This document shows positions 1 to 4,886 of a DNA stretch of 24,592 nucleotides, piece by piece. Every line of letters begins with the position of its first letter. The first letter of the stretch is position 1. This DNA comes from a virus. The DNA is taken from positions 1 through 24,592 of IMG/VR virus record IMGVR_UViG_3300031857_001313; one strand, written 5' to 3'. Below the pieces are notes generated by a model that saw nothing but the letters and a program-made list of their open reading frames with translations, did not search any database and was not told the DNA's origin. Position numbers and translations under genes: made by a program.

Positions 1-304
1 TCGCGGCCTTGTCGGCGGCTTCCTCCGCGCACTCTTTGACGCGGTAATAGGCGGCGCGGGCGACGACGGATTGCTGATGCTCGTGATACCTGTCCAGCTC
101 GCCTTCGATGTAAGTTTCCCAATCGCCCACGTCGTGTTCGTAATCGTTTTCGGGGTTGAGCTTGTAGGCTTCCTCACCGATTGCCAGACCGTCTTCACGC
201 AGTTCGTCGGCGTTGGCCCAGTCCTTATCGTTTTCGTGGGCGTAGTCGCGATGCGCCTCCCACATATCGTCTTCGAGTTTGCAGAGTTCTTTTGACGGCT
301 TCAT
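1..304 (-). CDS. Small acidic protein, 3' end cut by window edge
   Basis: A reading frame on the minus strand starts at ATG 304-302 and stays open to the window edge, giving at least 101 residues and no visible stop. A ribosome site (AGGGAGAC) lies 5-12 bases upstream of the ATG. The visible part has about 29 Asp/Glu against about 12 Lys/Arg, has no signal peptide or membrane segment, and looks largely helical. I do not recognise a family. It is divergent from the XRE regulator at 407 and shares its control region, which is where phages often carry early regulators or anti-host proteins. A DNA-mimic or antirepressor role would fit the charge but is only inference. Complete codons without stops and the good ribosome site make it a real gene with fair confidence. 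Confidence 0.6.
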   Translation of the reverse strand, partial: MKPSKELCKLEDDMWEAHRDYAHENDKDWANADELREDGLAIGEEAYKLNPENDYEHDVGDWETYIEGELDRYHEHQQSVVARAAYYRVKECAEEAADKAA

Positions 305-326
305 GTCTGTCTCCCTTGTTGGAGAG

Positions 327-356
327 ACAAAAGCACGGCACCGGGGAGGGCGTCAA
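327..356 (-). promoter_or_regulatory. Putative leftward promoter for the acidic protein gene
   Basis: Reading leftward, TTGACG (356-351) matches five of six -35 consensus bases. It is followed after 17-18 bases by a weak -10 (CTTTTG or TTTTGT, 333-327). The start would fall about 20 bases before the ATG at 304 and leave room for the visible ribosome site. The -10 is poor by the E. coli consensus, but GC-rich alphaproteobacteria tolerate weak -10 elements. Confidence 0.4.
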
Positions 357-366
357 GCTAAAATAT

Positions 367-390
367 TCGCTTGCGAGAACGTTTCCGTTC
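367..390. promoter_or_regulatory. Two adjacent dyads, candidate repressor operators
   Basis: Two perfect inverted repeats abut: TCGCTTGCGA (367-376) and GAACGTTTCCGTTC (377-390). The first overlaps the -35 of P1 and the second fills its spacer. The divergent -35 lies only ten bases to the left. That is the expected place for operators through which the XRE protein could control both directions. The two dyads are not copies of each other, so they may not bind the same protein. Confidence 0.4.
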
Positions 391-400
391 GGTCTATGGT
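371..400 (+). promoter_or_regulatory. Putative leaderless promoter of the XRE regulator (P1)
   Basis: TTGCGA (371-376, 4/6) and TATGGT (395-400, 4/6) are separated by 18 bases. The usual initiation point seven bases after the -10 is the A of ATG 407. There is no Shine-Dalgarno sequence before that ATG, so the message is predicted to be leaderless, as for lambda cI from PRM. The last 19 bases before the ATG match the equivalent bases before ATG 4921 at 15 positions. Confidence 0.5.
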
Positions 401-406
401 TACATC

Positions 407-628
407 ATGGAAGAAACATTTGCCGACCTACTGCGACGCCTCCGCAAGCGCGAAAGGCTTTCGCTATCCGACGTTTCCCGCCAGACCGGGCTTGCCAAAG
501 GCAACTTGTGCGACATGGAAAAAGGAAACCGGGTCAATCCAACCGTTTCGACGCTTGGCGCTTTGGCCTCCGTTTACAACACGTCCCCGGCTACATTGCT
601 GCGGGCAGCTTTGAGGAACGAATTATGA
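407..628 (+). CDS. XRE/Cro-C1 family HTH transcriptional regulator
   Basis: A 73-residue protein made almost entirely of one XRE-type helix-turn-helix domain. Residues 8-60 carry the typical pattern LSLSDVSRQTGLAKGNLCDM, with the recognition helix around residues 29-38, followed by a hydrophobic helix ending ATLLRAAL. There is no C-terminal cleavage or dimerisation domain, so it is Cro-sized rather than full CI-sized. It probably controls the divergent early promoters from the dyads at 367-390. A TTG at 371 would add 12 residues, but it forms the -35 of the promoter, so ATG 407 is the better start. Its stop overlaps the next ATG (ATGA at 625), so it opens a coupled operon. The fold is sure; the repressor role is inferred from position. 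Confidence 0.85.
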   Translation: MEETFADLLRRLRKRERLSLSDVSRQTGLAKGNLCDMEKGNRVNPTVSTLGALASVYNTSPATLLRAALRNEL

Positions 629-888
629 TTGCTCTCCTTCGCCGTCTCATCCAGCGTTATGGTTTCCATCGCCAGCCCACACCGCAAAAGCGGGACGACT
701 GGCAAGCCCACCCCTTTTATACAAGCGCGGGAGACAAAGCCCGACGCCTTGCCGAGATTGCTCGCCAGCGTGACGCGCTGAAAGACCAACTGGCAAAGGC
801 TATCAAGGCGAAGAAGGCAAGAGCGCCGATCTATGCGGCTCTGCGTGCTTTGTCGATTGAGGAACTGCGAGTGGAGACGGGCAAATGA
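625..888 (+). CDS. Small basic protein of unknown function
   Basis: An 87-residue protein starting in an ATGA overlap with the XRE gene stop and ending in an ATGA overlap with the next gene. A longer open frame runs upstream to 181, but that stretch is antisense or out of frame to better genes, so the coupled ATG is preferred. The N-terminal third is basic and aromatic (RRLIQRYGFHRQP). Residues about 42-70 form a Lys/Ala-rich helix likely to be a coiled coil (ARQRDALKDQLAKAIKAKKA). No membrane segment or enzyme motif is visible and I do not recognise a family. Tight translational coupling on both sides supports it as a real early phage gene. Confidence 0.65.
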   Translation: MIALLRRLIQRYGFHRQPTPQKRDDWQAHPFYTSAGDKARRLAEIARQRDALKDQLAKAIKAKKARAPIYAALRALSIEELRVETGK

Positions 889-1067
889 GCGCCCCGGTTT
901 TTGATCCCGATGACTTGAGCGAAGCAGTTAGCGCGGGTTTTCTGAAAGGCGTCGCTTGGGTCTTGGCGCGGAAAAACGCTCGCTTCAGCGTGGCCGACGT
1001 TCGGGAAGCGGCGGAAGCTTTCGGAGGCGAGTTTGTCGAAGGCGTAATGGCTGAGATTGAAAAGTGA
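885..1067 (+). CDS. Small acidic protein of unknown function
   Basis: A 60-residue acidic protein coupled to the gene before it by an ATGA overlap at 885-888. It contains two probable helices (DLSEAVSAGFLKGVAWVLAR and a C-terminal VREAAEAFGGEFVEGV stretch) and no cysteines or signal sequence. The second half resembles a small helical adaptor, but no family is recognised. It ends 34 bases before the RusA-like gene. The overlap, the lack of a better frame and the codon use support translation; function is unknown. Confidence 0.6.
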   Translation: MSAPVFDPDDLSEAVSAGFLKGVAWVLARKNARFSVADVREAAEAFGGEFVEGVMAEIEK

Positions 1068-1101
1068 CCCCACCCCCTTGGATAGATGAGAGGGCTTGGC
1101 G

Positions 1102-1443
1102 GTGATCGAGCTTCCCTTTCCAGACAAGCTGCTTTGGCCAAACGGGCGAACTCGTAGCTATTTGGCCCGGTGGCAGCAGACGAAAAAGCACCGCGAATGG
1201 GCAAGGCTGGCAACGCTGGCAGCTAAGATACCGGCTCCAAGCGGTCGGGTTGACTGGTCTGTGACCATACACCCAAAAACCGGCAATGTCATCGACAGAG
1301 ACAACGCTCACGCCAGCCTTAAGAGCTACGCAGACGGAATTGCACAGGCCCTTGGCGTAGATGACAAACTGTTCAATACGCCGTCGCTGACGTTTGGTAA
1401 GCCGATCAAGGGCGGGCTTGTGCGGATTGTGATTGCACAATGA
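1102..1443 (+). CDS. rusA: RusA-family Holliday junction resolvase
   Basis: A 113-residue protein of the usual RusA length. The family signature is clear: VIDRDNAHASLKSYADGI with acidic residues D65 and D67, N68, K74 and D78, then GVDD with D87/D88, matching the metal-binding aspartates of RusA nucleases that cut four-way DNA junctions. The N-terminal LPFPDKLLWPNGRTRS matches the family opening (substrate-facing P-N-R). It would resolve recombination or replication junctions before packaging. I prefer GTG 1102: the purine stretch AGAGGG at 1088-1093 lies eight bases before it, while TTG 1096 is too close. The stop overlaps the HNH gene start (ATGA at 1440). Function is well supported by the active-site residues. 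Confidence 0.88.
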   Translation: MIELPFPDKLLWPNGRTRSYLARWQQTKKHREWARLATLAAKIPAPSGRVDWSVTIHPKTGNVIDRDNAHASLKSYADGIAQALGVDDKLFNTPSLTFGKPIKGGLVRIVIAQ

Positions 1444-1811
1444 CAGCCGCGCCACCCCGCCCAGCCATGTCGAAAGCCCGACGCCTTCGTTTGTTCACCC
1501 GTGACGGTGGCGTGTGCGACATTTGCAAGCGGAAGGTTCTAGCCGGTGAAGCATATGAGCTAGACCACATCATCCCGTGGGCTTTAGGGTTTGACGACAG
1601 CGATGAGAACTTAAGGCTGGTCCACAAAACCTGCCACCGGACGGATAAGACGGGAGGAGACGTTGCCCGCATTGCCAAGGCGAAGCGCCAAGGCCGGGAG
1701 ACGGGCCAGCAAGCTAGGCGGGCAGTCAAAGGCGGTTCAATCCCGTCCCGCCCGTTCCAAAAGACAAAAACCACATGGCCAAAACGGCCTTTTAAGGGGA
1801 GAGAGACTTGA
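1440..1811 (+). CDS. HNH endonuclease
   Basis: A 123-residue protein with a complete HNH fold of the zinc-containing type. CDIC (C26, C29) is followed by the metal/catalytic pair D42-H43 (ELDHIIPWALG), then N57 and HKTCH (H62, C65, H66). It should bind and cut double-stranded DNA. The C-terminal 50 residues are basic and rich in Arg, Lys, Gln and Pro and probably contact DNA. It overlaps the RusA-like gene by ATGA and ends overlapping the DnaA-like gene by TTGA. Being embedded in a coupled operon argues for a phage function rather than a free-standing homing gene. Phage HNH proteins often assist packaging terminase, but usually sit next to it, so the role here is open. Confidence 0.85.
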   Translation: MTAAPPRPAMSKARRLRLFTRDGGVCDICKRKVLAGEAYELDHIIPWALGFDDSDENLRLVHKTCHRTDKTGGDVARIAKAKRQGRETGQQARRAVKGGSIPSRPFQKTKTTWPKRPFKGRET

Positions 1812-2176
1812 GACAGACAGTCGCCAACATCTTGCGGGAGGTCGCTCAGGAACACGGCCTAACCGTCGCCGCGTTAACGGGGCAGGGTCGCTCGCGTCAT
1901 ATCGCGCGGCCAAGGCAAGAGGCTTATTACAGGGCCTTCACCGAGTGCCCGCATCTCTCTTATCCAGAGATTGCCCGGCGCATCGGTGGTCGAGACCATA
2001 CAACAGTTTTGCACGGGGTCCGCGCTCATTGCGAACGGAACGGACAGACATACACTCACGCCGTGCGAATTAGGAAGCATGGCGGGCCGGACTTTGCTTT
2101 TTACGCGCTGGCCAAAAGTTACGAGCGCACGATGGTTAGCGCCAGATCGGGAGGCGAATATGCGTCAGCCGCGTGA
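1808..2176 (+). CDS. Orphan DnaA domain IV-like DNA-binding protein
   Basis: A 122-residue protein whose residues about 18-80 match the C-terminal DNA-binding domain of DnaA. LTGQGRSRHIARPRQEAYY is followed by SYPEIARRIGGRDHTTVLHG (residues 51-70), which holds the DnaA signature GGRDHTTV. The AAA+ and helicase-loading parts of DnaA are missing. It is therefore expected to bind DnaA-box-like DNA without ATPase activity: as a regulator, as a competitor of host DnaA, or to recruit host factors to phage DNA. The start is TTG 1808, preceded by a strong site AAGGGGA (1794-1800) seven bases upstream, and it overlaps the HNH stop. The C-terminal 40 residues are unlike DnaA. Confidence 0.85.
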   Translation: MRQTVANILREVAQEHGLTVAALTGQGRSRHIARPRQEAYYRAFTECPHLSYPEIARRIGGRDHTTVLHGVRAHCERNGQTYTHAVRIRKHGGPDFAFYALAKSYERTMVSARSGGEYASAA

Positions 2177-2537
2177 TTGGTTTACATCCGTTCAAGATAA
2201 CACGCTTCGCAAGATGAAGCGAATGGGCTTTAGCCCCGCCGAGATTGGCGAGAAGCTGGGCCGGACGGAATACACTGTCCGGGAACGAGCGCGGACTATG
2301 GGCATCCCGTGGCAGAAAGACCTAGGCCGGTCTGACCTAGCCAACCAGTATGCAAACGGCTTTGACAAAGACCGCGAGACCGAGGCACGGCAACGGGCAG
2401 CAGATGAACGCTTTGTCTATGCCCTAGCCCTTGCGTTTCAGCGGGGTGACCACCTTCCTACGCCGACGCCGGAGCCGGTTAGAACCAGGCCGGTCCCTGC
2501 CAAGCGTCCATCACTGTTTAGCATTTGGGAGGATTGA
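2160..2537 (+). CDS. Myb/GcrA-like HTH DNA-binding protein
   Basis: A 125-residue protein. Residues about 7-46 form a Myb/SANT or GcrA-like helix-turn-helix: three short helices with GFSPAEIGEKLGRTEYTVRE and ending ARTMGIPW. The central part (about 60-90) is charged and helical (DKDRETEARQRAADERF), and the tail is Pro/Arg-rich. ATG 2160 is chosen because GGGAGG lies six bases upstream; the start overlaps the end of the DnaA-like gene by 17 bases. The upstream extension of this frame to 1971 lies wholly inside the DnaA-like gene and is rejected. It is a likely transcriptional regulator or replication accessory protein; the DNA-binding fold is reasonably sure, the target unknown. Confidence 0.7.
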   Translation: MRQPRDWFTSVQDNTLRKMKRMGFSPAEIGEKLGRTEYTVRERARTMGIPWQKDLGRSDLANQYANGFDKDRETEARQRAADERFVYALALAFQRGDHLPTPTPEPVRTRPVPAKRPSLFSIWED

Positions 2538-2539
2538 GG

Positions 2540-2707
2540 ATGCGTAAACCACCGGGACACTGGACGCCTGACGAGGACCGCATCGTCAAATCCGGCTCGC
2601 TTGCCAAGCGACCTGTCGCAGACGTGGCAGAGACGCTTAACCGGCTAGAGGAAAGCGTAATCATCCGGGCTAAGGTGATTGGTTTTCCGTTTGATGATGC
2701 GGAATGA
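2540..2707 (+). CDS. Mini Myb/SANT-like protein
   Basis: A 55-residue protein consisting of a single Myb/SANT-like unit: HWTPDEDRIVKSGSLAKRP, a second helix VADVAETLNRLEE, and a closing helix ending RAKVIGFPF. That ending mirrors RARTMGIPW in the neighbour upstream, so the two genes may be diverged tandem copies. ATG 2540 has the site GGGAGG (2528-2533) six bases upstream, inside the end of the previous gene, and starts two bases after its stop. It is followed by a strong hairpin at 2714-2741. It is probably a small DNA-binding protein. Confidence 0.65.
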   Translation: MRKPPGHWTPDEDRIVKSGSLAKRPVADVAETLNRLEESVIIRAKVIGFPFDDAE

Positions 2708-2713
2708 AAAAGA

Positions 2714-2741
2714 CCCGGCGCGGTATGGTTCACGCGCCGGG
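2714..2741 (-). terminator. Strong hairpin; reads as terminator on the minus strand
   Basis: A perfect 9-bp stem (CCCGGCGCG / CGCGCCGGG) with a 10-base loop lies just after the Myb-like mini-gene. On the plus strand it is preceded by AAAAAG and has no T-run after it. On the minus strand the stem is followed by TCTTTTT, the classic intrinsic terminator layout. It would stop leftward antisense transcription entering the early operon. On the rightward transcript it could act as a stability hairpin separating the first operon half from the leader of the next gene. Confidence 0.6.
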
Positions 2742-2779
2742 CCAGTCTAGCCACCATGACAAGGGGAGGAAACGACCGC

Positions 2780-2986
2780 ATGGCGACGGGCTACCTTAGC
2801 GCCTTGCAATCATCCCTGCAATCATTGATAAAGGGAGGGAGGGCGAAGCTTCGTGCCAGTCGCTTCAAGCCCTCCCTGTGCCAACGGCTTTCGAGGAGCC
2901 ATCGACCATGCGGATATACCGCTACCAGTTTAATCGCGCAAGCCTCTGGGCGGTGTTGTAATGAGCGCCGACCCGTTCATCATTGA
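2780..2986 (+). CDS. Possible small basic ORF in the leader region
   Basis: A 68-residue frame with an unusually good ribosome site: AGGGGAGGA (2762-2770) nine bases before ATG 2780. The predicted product is Ser/Arg/Leu-rich with five cysteines and no recognisable domain. It overlaps the PAPS-reductase-like gene by 26 bases in another frame. The stretch also contains a tandem repeat (2802-2825) and a strong hairpin (2836-2877) that would fold over this frame, so it may instead be a regulatory leader. The amino-acid make-up is not convincing, and I list it mainly for the ribosome site. Confidence 0.3.
   Translation: MATGYLSALQSSLQSLIKGGRAKLRASRFKPSLCQRLSRSHRPCGYTATSLIAQASGRCCNERRPVHH
2802..2825. 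repeat. Tandem 12-bp direct repeat
   Basis: Two copies of CC[T/C]TGCAATCAT lie head to tail (2802-2813 and 2814-2825) with 11 of 12 bases identical. They sit upstream of the hairpin and of the PAPS-reductase-like gene. The spacing of slightly more than one helical turn suits a protein-binding site, but no known motif is recognised. Confidence 0.5.
2836..2877 (+). promoter_or_regulatory. Strong hairpin in the leader of the PAPS-reductase-like gene
   Basis: AGGGAGGGC (2836-2844) pairs with GCCCTCCCT (2869-2877), and inside it GAAGC (2845-2849) pairs with GCTTC (2862-2866), with a two-base bulge and a 12-base loop. No T-run follows, so it is not an ordinary terminator. The 5' arm is purine-rich and ribosome-site-like, so folding could hide a false start or control translation of the downstream leader peptide and gene. 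Confidence 0.5.
2908..2961 (+). CDS. Possible 17-aa leader peptide coupled to next gene
   Basis: ATG 2908 has GAGGAG nine bases upstream (2893-2898) and opens a 17-codon frame ending TAA at 2959-2961. Its last base is the first base of the downstream ATG (TAATG). The downstream gene has no convincing ribosome site of its own, so translation of this mini-frame could deliver ribosomes to it. The predicted peptide (MRIYRYQFNRASLWAVL) is basic and aromatic. It is too short to judge by composition; the coupling geometry is the only evidence. Confidence 0.35.
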   Translation: MRIYRYQFNRASLWAVL

Positions 2987-3806
2987 CGGCCCGTGCCTTT
3001 GGTCGTTTAGCGGCGGTCGGACTTCGGCCTATATGCTTTGGCGGGCGCTGCAAGCGTATGGCGGAAAACTGCCAGACAATCATGTTGTGGCCTTTGCCAA
3101 CACCGGGAAGGAGCGCGAGGAGACGCTGCGCTTCGTCTATGAGTGCGGGTCGCGCTGGGGCGTTGACGTTGTTTGGCTTGAGTTTGTCGCACGGTCTGGG
3201 CCAAGCGCCGGACGTTACGAGCGCGTTAGCTACAACAGCAGCAGCCGTGATGGCGAGCCATTTGCGCGGCTAGTCAAAGCCAAGTCATACACGCCCAATT
3301 CCGTTATGCGGTTCTGCACCGAGGAAATGAAGGTCAATACGATCAAGCATTTCATCGCTACGGAGCTGGGCTGGACAACCTGGTCTAACGCCGTTGGTCT
3401 TCGCCACGACGAAGGCCACCGCGTGTTGAAGGCGTTGGCGCGAAACTACGAGGGCAAAAGCCCTTGGACGACAAAGGTTCCCCTAGCTAACGCAAACATC
3501 ACGAAGCGTGACGTTGAGGAGTTTTGGAAAGCGCAGCCGTTTGATTTGGGGCTGCGTCCGTACGAAGGGAATTGTGACCTTTGTTTCCTTAAAGGTCGCG
3601 GAACGATCAAGGCGCTAATACGCGAAAAGCCCGGTTCTGCTGATTGGTGGATTGAGCAGGAGCGCGTTGGAAAAGGCTCTTTTAACAAGGACTGGTCTTA
3701 TTCCGACTTGGCGCGAGAGGTTCAGCAGCAGCCGCACCTGTTTGATGATTTGCCGGATGATGAACAAGACGCCGAGTGCGGCCTGTGGTGCGGAGCGGAC
3801 GAATGA
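2961..3806 (+). CDS. PAPS-reductase/ATP-pyrophosphatase-like protein
   Basis: A 281-residue member of the PP-loop family related to PAPS reductase. The nucleotide-binding loop is SFSGGRTSAYM (SGGRTS at 17-22) and is followed by FANTGKEREETL, typical of phage homologues. The cysteines suggest an iron-sulfur site: C119 in MRFCTEEMK, C205/C208 in CDLCFLKGRG, and C273/C277 near the end. Such proteins adenylate or activate a substrate, or handle sulfur; family members work in sulfate assimilation, tRNA thiolation and DNA phosphorothioation (DndC). The substrate cannot be read from sequence. It follows a structured leader and overlaps the replication gene by ATGA at 3803, so it belongs to the replication operon, which hints at nucleic-acid modification over sulfur nutrition. 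Confidence 0.85.
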   Translation: MSADPFIIDGPCLWSFSGGRTSAYMLWRALQAYGGKLPDNHVVAFANTGKEREETLRFVYECGSRWGVDVVWLEFVARSGPSAGRYERVSYNSSSRDGEPFARLVKAKSYTPNSVMRFCTEEMKVNTIKHFIATELGWTTWSNAVGLRHDEGHRVLKALARNYEGKSPWTTKVPLANANITKRDVEEFWKAQPFDLGLRPYEGNCDLCFLKGRGTIKALIREKPGSADWWIEQERVGKGSFNKDWSYSDLAREVQQQPHLFDDLPDDEQDAECGLWCGADE

Positions 3807-4678
3807 GCCTTCAAGCAATCACCGCTGCGCTGGCGTATCGCGGCTTAAGCTCGTCTGAAAAGCTAATTCTTATTGGCTGGGCAAACTATGCCGATGAGGC
3901 TTTCCGCTGCTACCCGTCACAGCGTCGGCTTTCCGAAGACACAGGGCTATCAGATCGGCAGATCAGGCGGCTTGCGTTGTCCCTTGAGGAGCGCGGCCTA
4001 ATCCAACGCGAAGAACGACGCCGGGCGGATGGTTCACGGTCCAGCGACCTAATCACTTTGGTCTGCTTGCAAGCGGACACCATGTCCGGGGGGGTGCGGA
4101 CACCATGTCCGGGGGGTGCGGACACCATGTCCGGGCAGAACCTTTCACTTAACCACTCAGGTTCTAAAGAACCTTCGTCTAATAGCCCGCGAGCGAAAAA
4201 AAGCTGTCGATTGCCTCCCGATTGGACGCCATCTGACGCCGACCTGACATTCGCTGCTAACCAAAACATGACCGCCGAGGAGACGAAACATGAAGCCGAT
4301 CAATTCCGTGATTTCTGGATTAGTAAGCCGGGCGCAGGAGGATGCAAACTCGACTGGTCCGCAACATGGCGGACGTGGTGTCGCAACCGTCGCGGTGCTG
4401 GCCAAGCTCGAAAGCCAATCTCCAGCGGAGACAGATCGAAACCTACTGGCATGGCTGGAATCCTCGCTGAACGTCGCCGCCAAGCCTCAATCCAGGATGA
4501 TGTTTCCGCCGGAGGGTGGGTTTTATCGGAGGACGACGGGCTTTCAGGTGTCTGGATTAACCCCAGAGAACCGGGAGACGGCTCGACAAGCGGTTCAGTC
4601 AGCAATGACCCGGCCCTCGCTGGACAAGTGCGAGGAATGGGTCGCGGGACTTCACGCGGTAACGGCCCGCCGTGGTGA
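3803..4678 (+). CDS. Lambda O-like replication initiator (winged HTH)
   Basis: A 291-residue protein. Residues about 1-85 are a winged-helix domain of the HTH_36 type (YPSQRRLSEDTGLSDRQIRR, then a wing around GLIQREERRRADGS). Residues 91-130 are a low-complexity linker coded by the iteron repeats. Residues about 137-196 form a second conserved unit found in phage replication proteins (LPPDWTPSDADLTFA to LDWSATWRTWCRNR). The rest is disordered. It should bind the iterons in its own gene and recruit the replisome. ATG 3803 overlaps the previous stop. The last 389 bases are shared with the next gene in the +1 frame, so the disordered tail may be constrained mainly by that overlap. The initiator role is inferred from architecture and the internal repeats. 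Confidence 0.75.
   Translation: MSLQAITAALAYRGLSSSEKLILIGWANYADEAFRCYPSQRRLSEDTGLSDRQIRRLALSLEERGLIQREERRRADGSRSSDLITLVCLQADTMSGGVRTPCPGGADTMSGQNLSLNHSGSKEPSSNSPRAKKSCRLPPDWTPSDADLTFAANQNMTAEETKHEADQFRDFWISKPGAGGCKLDWSATWRTWCRNRRGAGQARKPISSGDRSKPTGMAGILAERRRQASIQDDVSAGGWVLSEDDGLSGVWINPREPGDGSTSGSVSNDPALAGQVRGMGRGTSRGNGPPW
4073..4135. repeat. Three palindromic iterons (candidate replication origin)
   Basis: Three direct repeats of GCGGACACCATGTCCGGG begin at 4073, 4096 and 4118 (spacings 23 and 22). Each holds the dyad GGACACCATGTCC (4075-4087, 4098-4110, 4120-4132). The units are separated by G7-T and G6-T tracts. Because the first spacing is not a multiple of three, unit 2 is translated in a different frame from units 1 and 3; the DNA rather than the protein is therefore what is conserved. 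Iterons in the linker of the initiator gene are the hallmark of lambdoid origins. Confidence 0.8.
4137..4173. other. Palindrome next to the iterons, possible unwinding element
   Basis: Immediately after the iterons come AGAACC (4137-4142) and the near-perfect palindrome GGTTCTAAAGAACC (4160-4173; 6-bp arms, AA centre). They sit in the locally AT-richer stretch 4137-4203, which includes an A-run near 4196-4202. In lambda the AT-rich unwinding region follows the iterons in the same order. This is a positional analogy; opening has not been shown. Confidence 0.45.
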
Positions 4679-4883
4679 CGACACCGCCACGCTGGACCTC
4701 ACGATGAGCCTTTATGCAGCCTGTCTGGCCAAATACCCTGCCGACGTAGCCAAGCAAGCCTGTCTGCATTTTGCCATGCGAAGCGCCAAGCCAAACTGGT
4801 TCCCGACTCTGAGCGAACTGGCTGAGTGGTGCGAGCGCGAAGCGGCTCAACGGCAGCAGCTTTTGGACAGCTTGCAAAAATAG
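4290..4883 (+). CDS. Lambda P-like/helicase-loader-type replication protein
   Basis: A 197-residue protein. The second half has the pattern of phage replication-partner proteins: LTPENRETARQAVQSAM, a helix pair around KCEEWVAGLHAVT, then LYAACLAKYPADVAKQA and a final WFPTLSELAEWCEREAAQ with a charged C-terminal helix. The order after an O-like initiator suggests loading of host helicase, but there is no ATPase motif, so this is by context. ATG 4290 has a good ribosome site (GAGGAGA, 4277-4283) six bases upstream, and an in-frame stop at 4269-4271 closes off longer starts. The first 389 bases overlap the O-like gene. Inner starts such as ATG 4497 or 4605 are possible if only the conserved half is made. 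Confidence 0.65.
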   Translation: MKPINSVISGLVSRAQEDANSTGPQHGGRGVATVAVLAKLESQSPAETDRNLLAWLESSLNVAAKPQSRMMFPPEGGFYRRTTGFQVSGLTPENRETARQAVQSAMTRPSLDKCEEWVAGLHAVTARRGDDTATLDLTMSLYAACLAKYPADVAKQACLHFAMRSAKPNWFPTLSELAEWCEREAAQRQQLLDSLQK

Positions 4884-4886
4884 GTG

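Noticed and set aside
181-624. N-terminal extension of the 87-aa gene to 181
   Set aside because: It would run antisense to the acidic gene, across the divergent promoters and through the XRE gene in another frame.
1960-1968. Near-consensus DnaA box TTATCCAGA inside the DnaA-like gene
   Set aside because: The bases encode the conserved S-Y-P-E of the DnaA domain itself, so the match is likely a by-product of protein constraint.
4088-4117. Frameshift or phase-variable G tract (G7 and G6) in the O-like gene
   Set aside because: The annotated frame stays open and conserved on both sides, and the +1 frame meets a stop at 4269-4271, so no fused product with the P-like frame results.
4073-4135. 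CRISPR-like repeat array
   Set aside because: Only three units with 4-8 base spacers, each unit a palindrome, lying inside a coding gene; iterons explain it.
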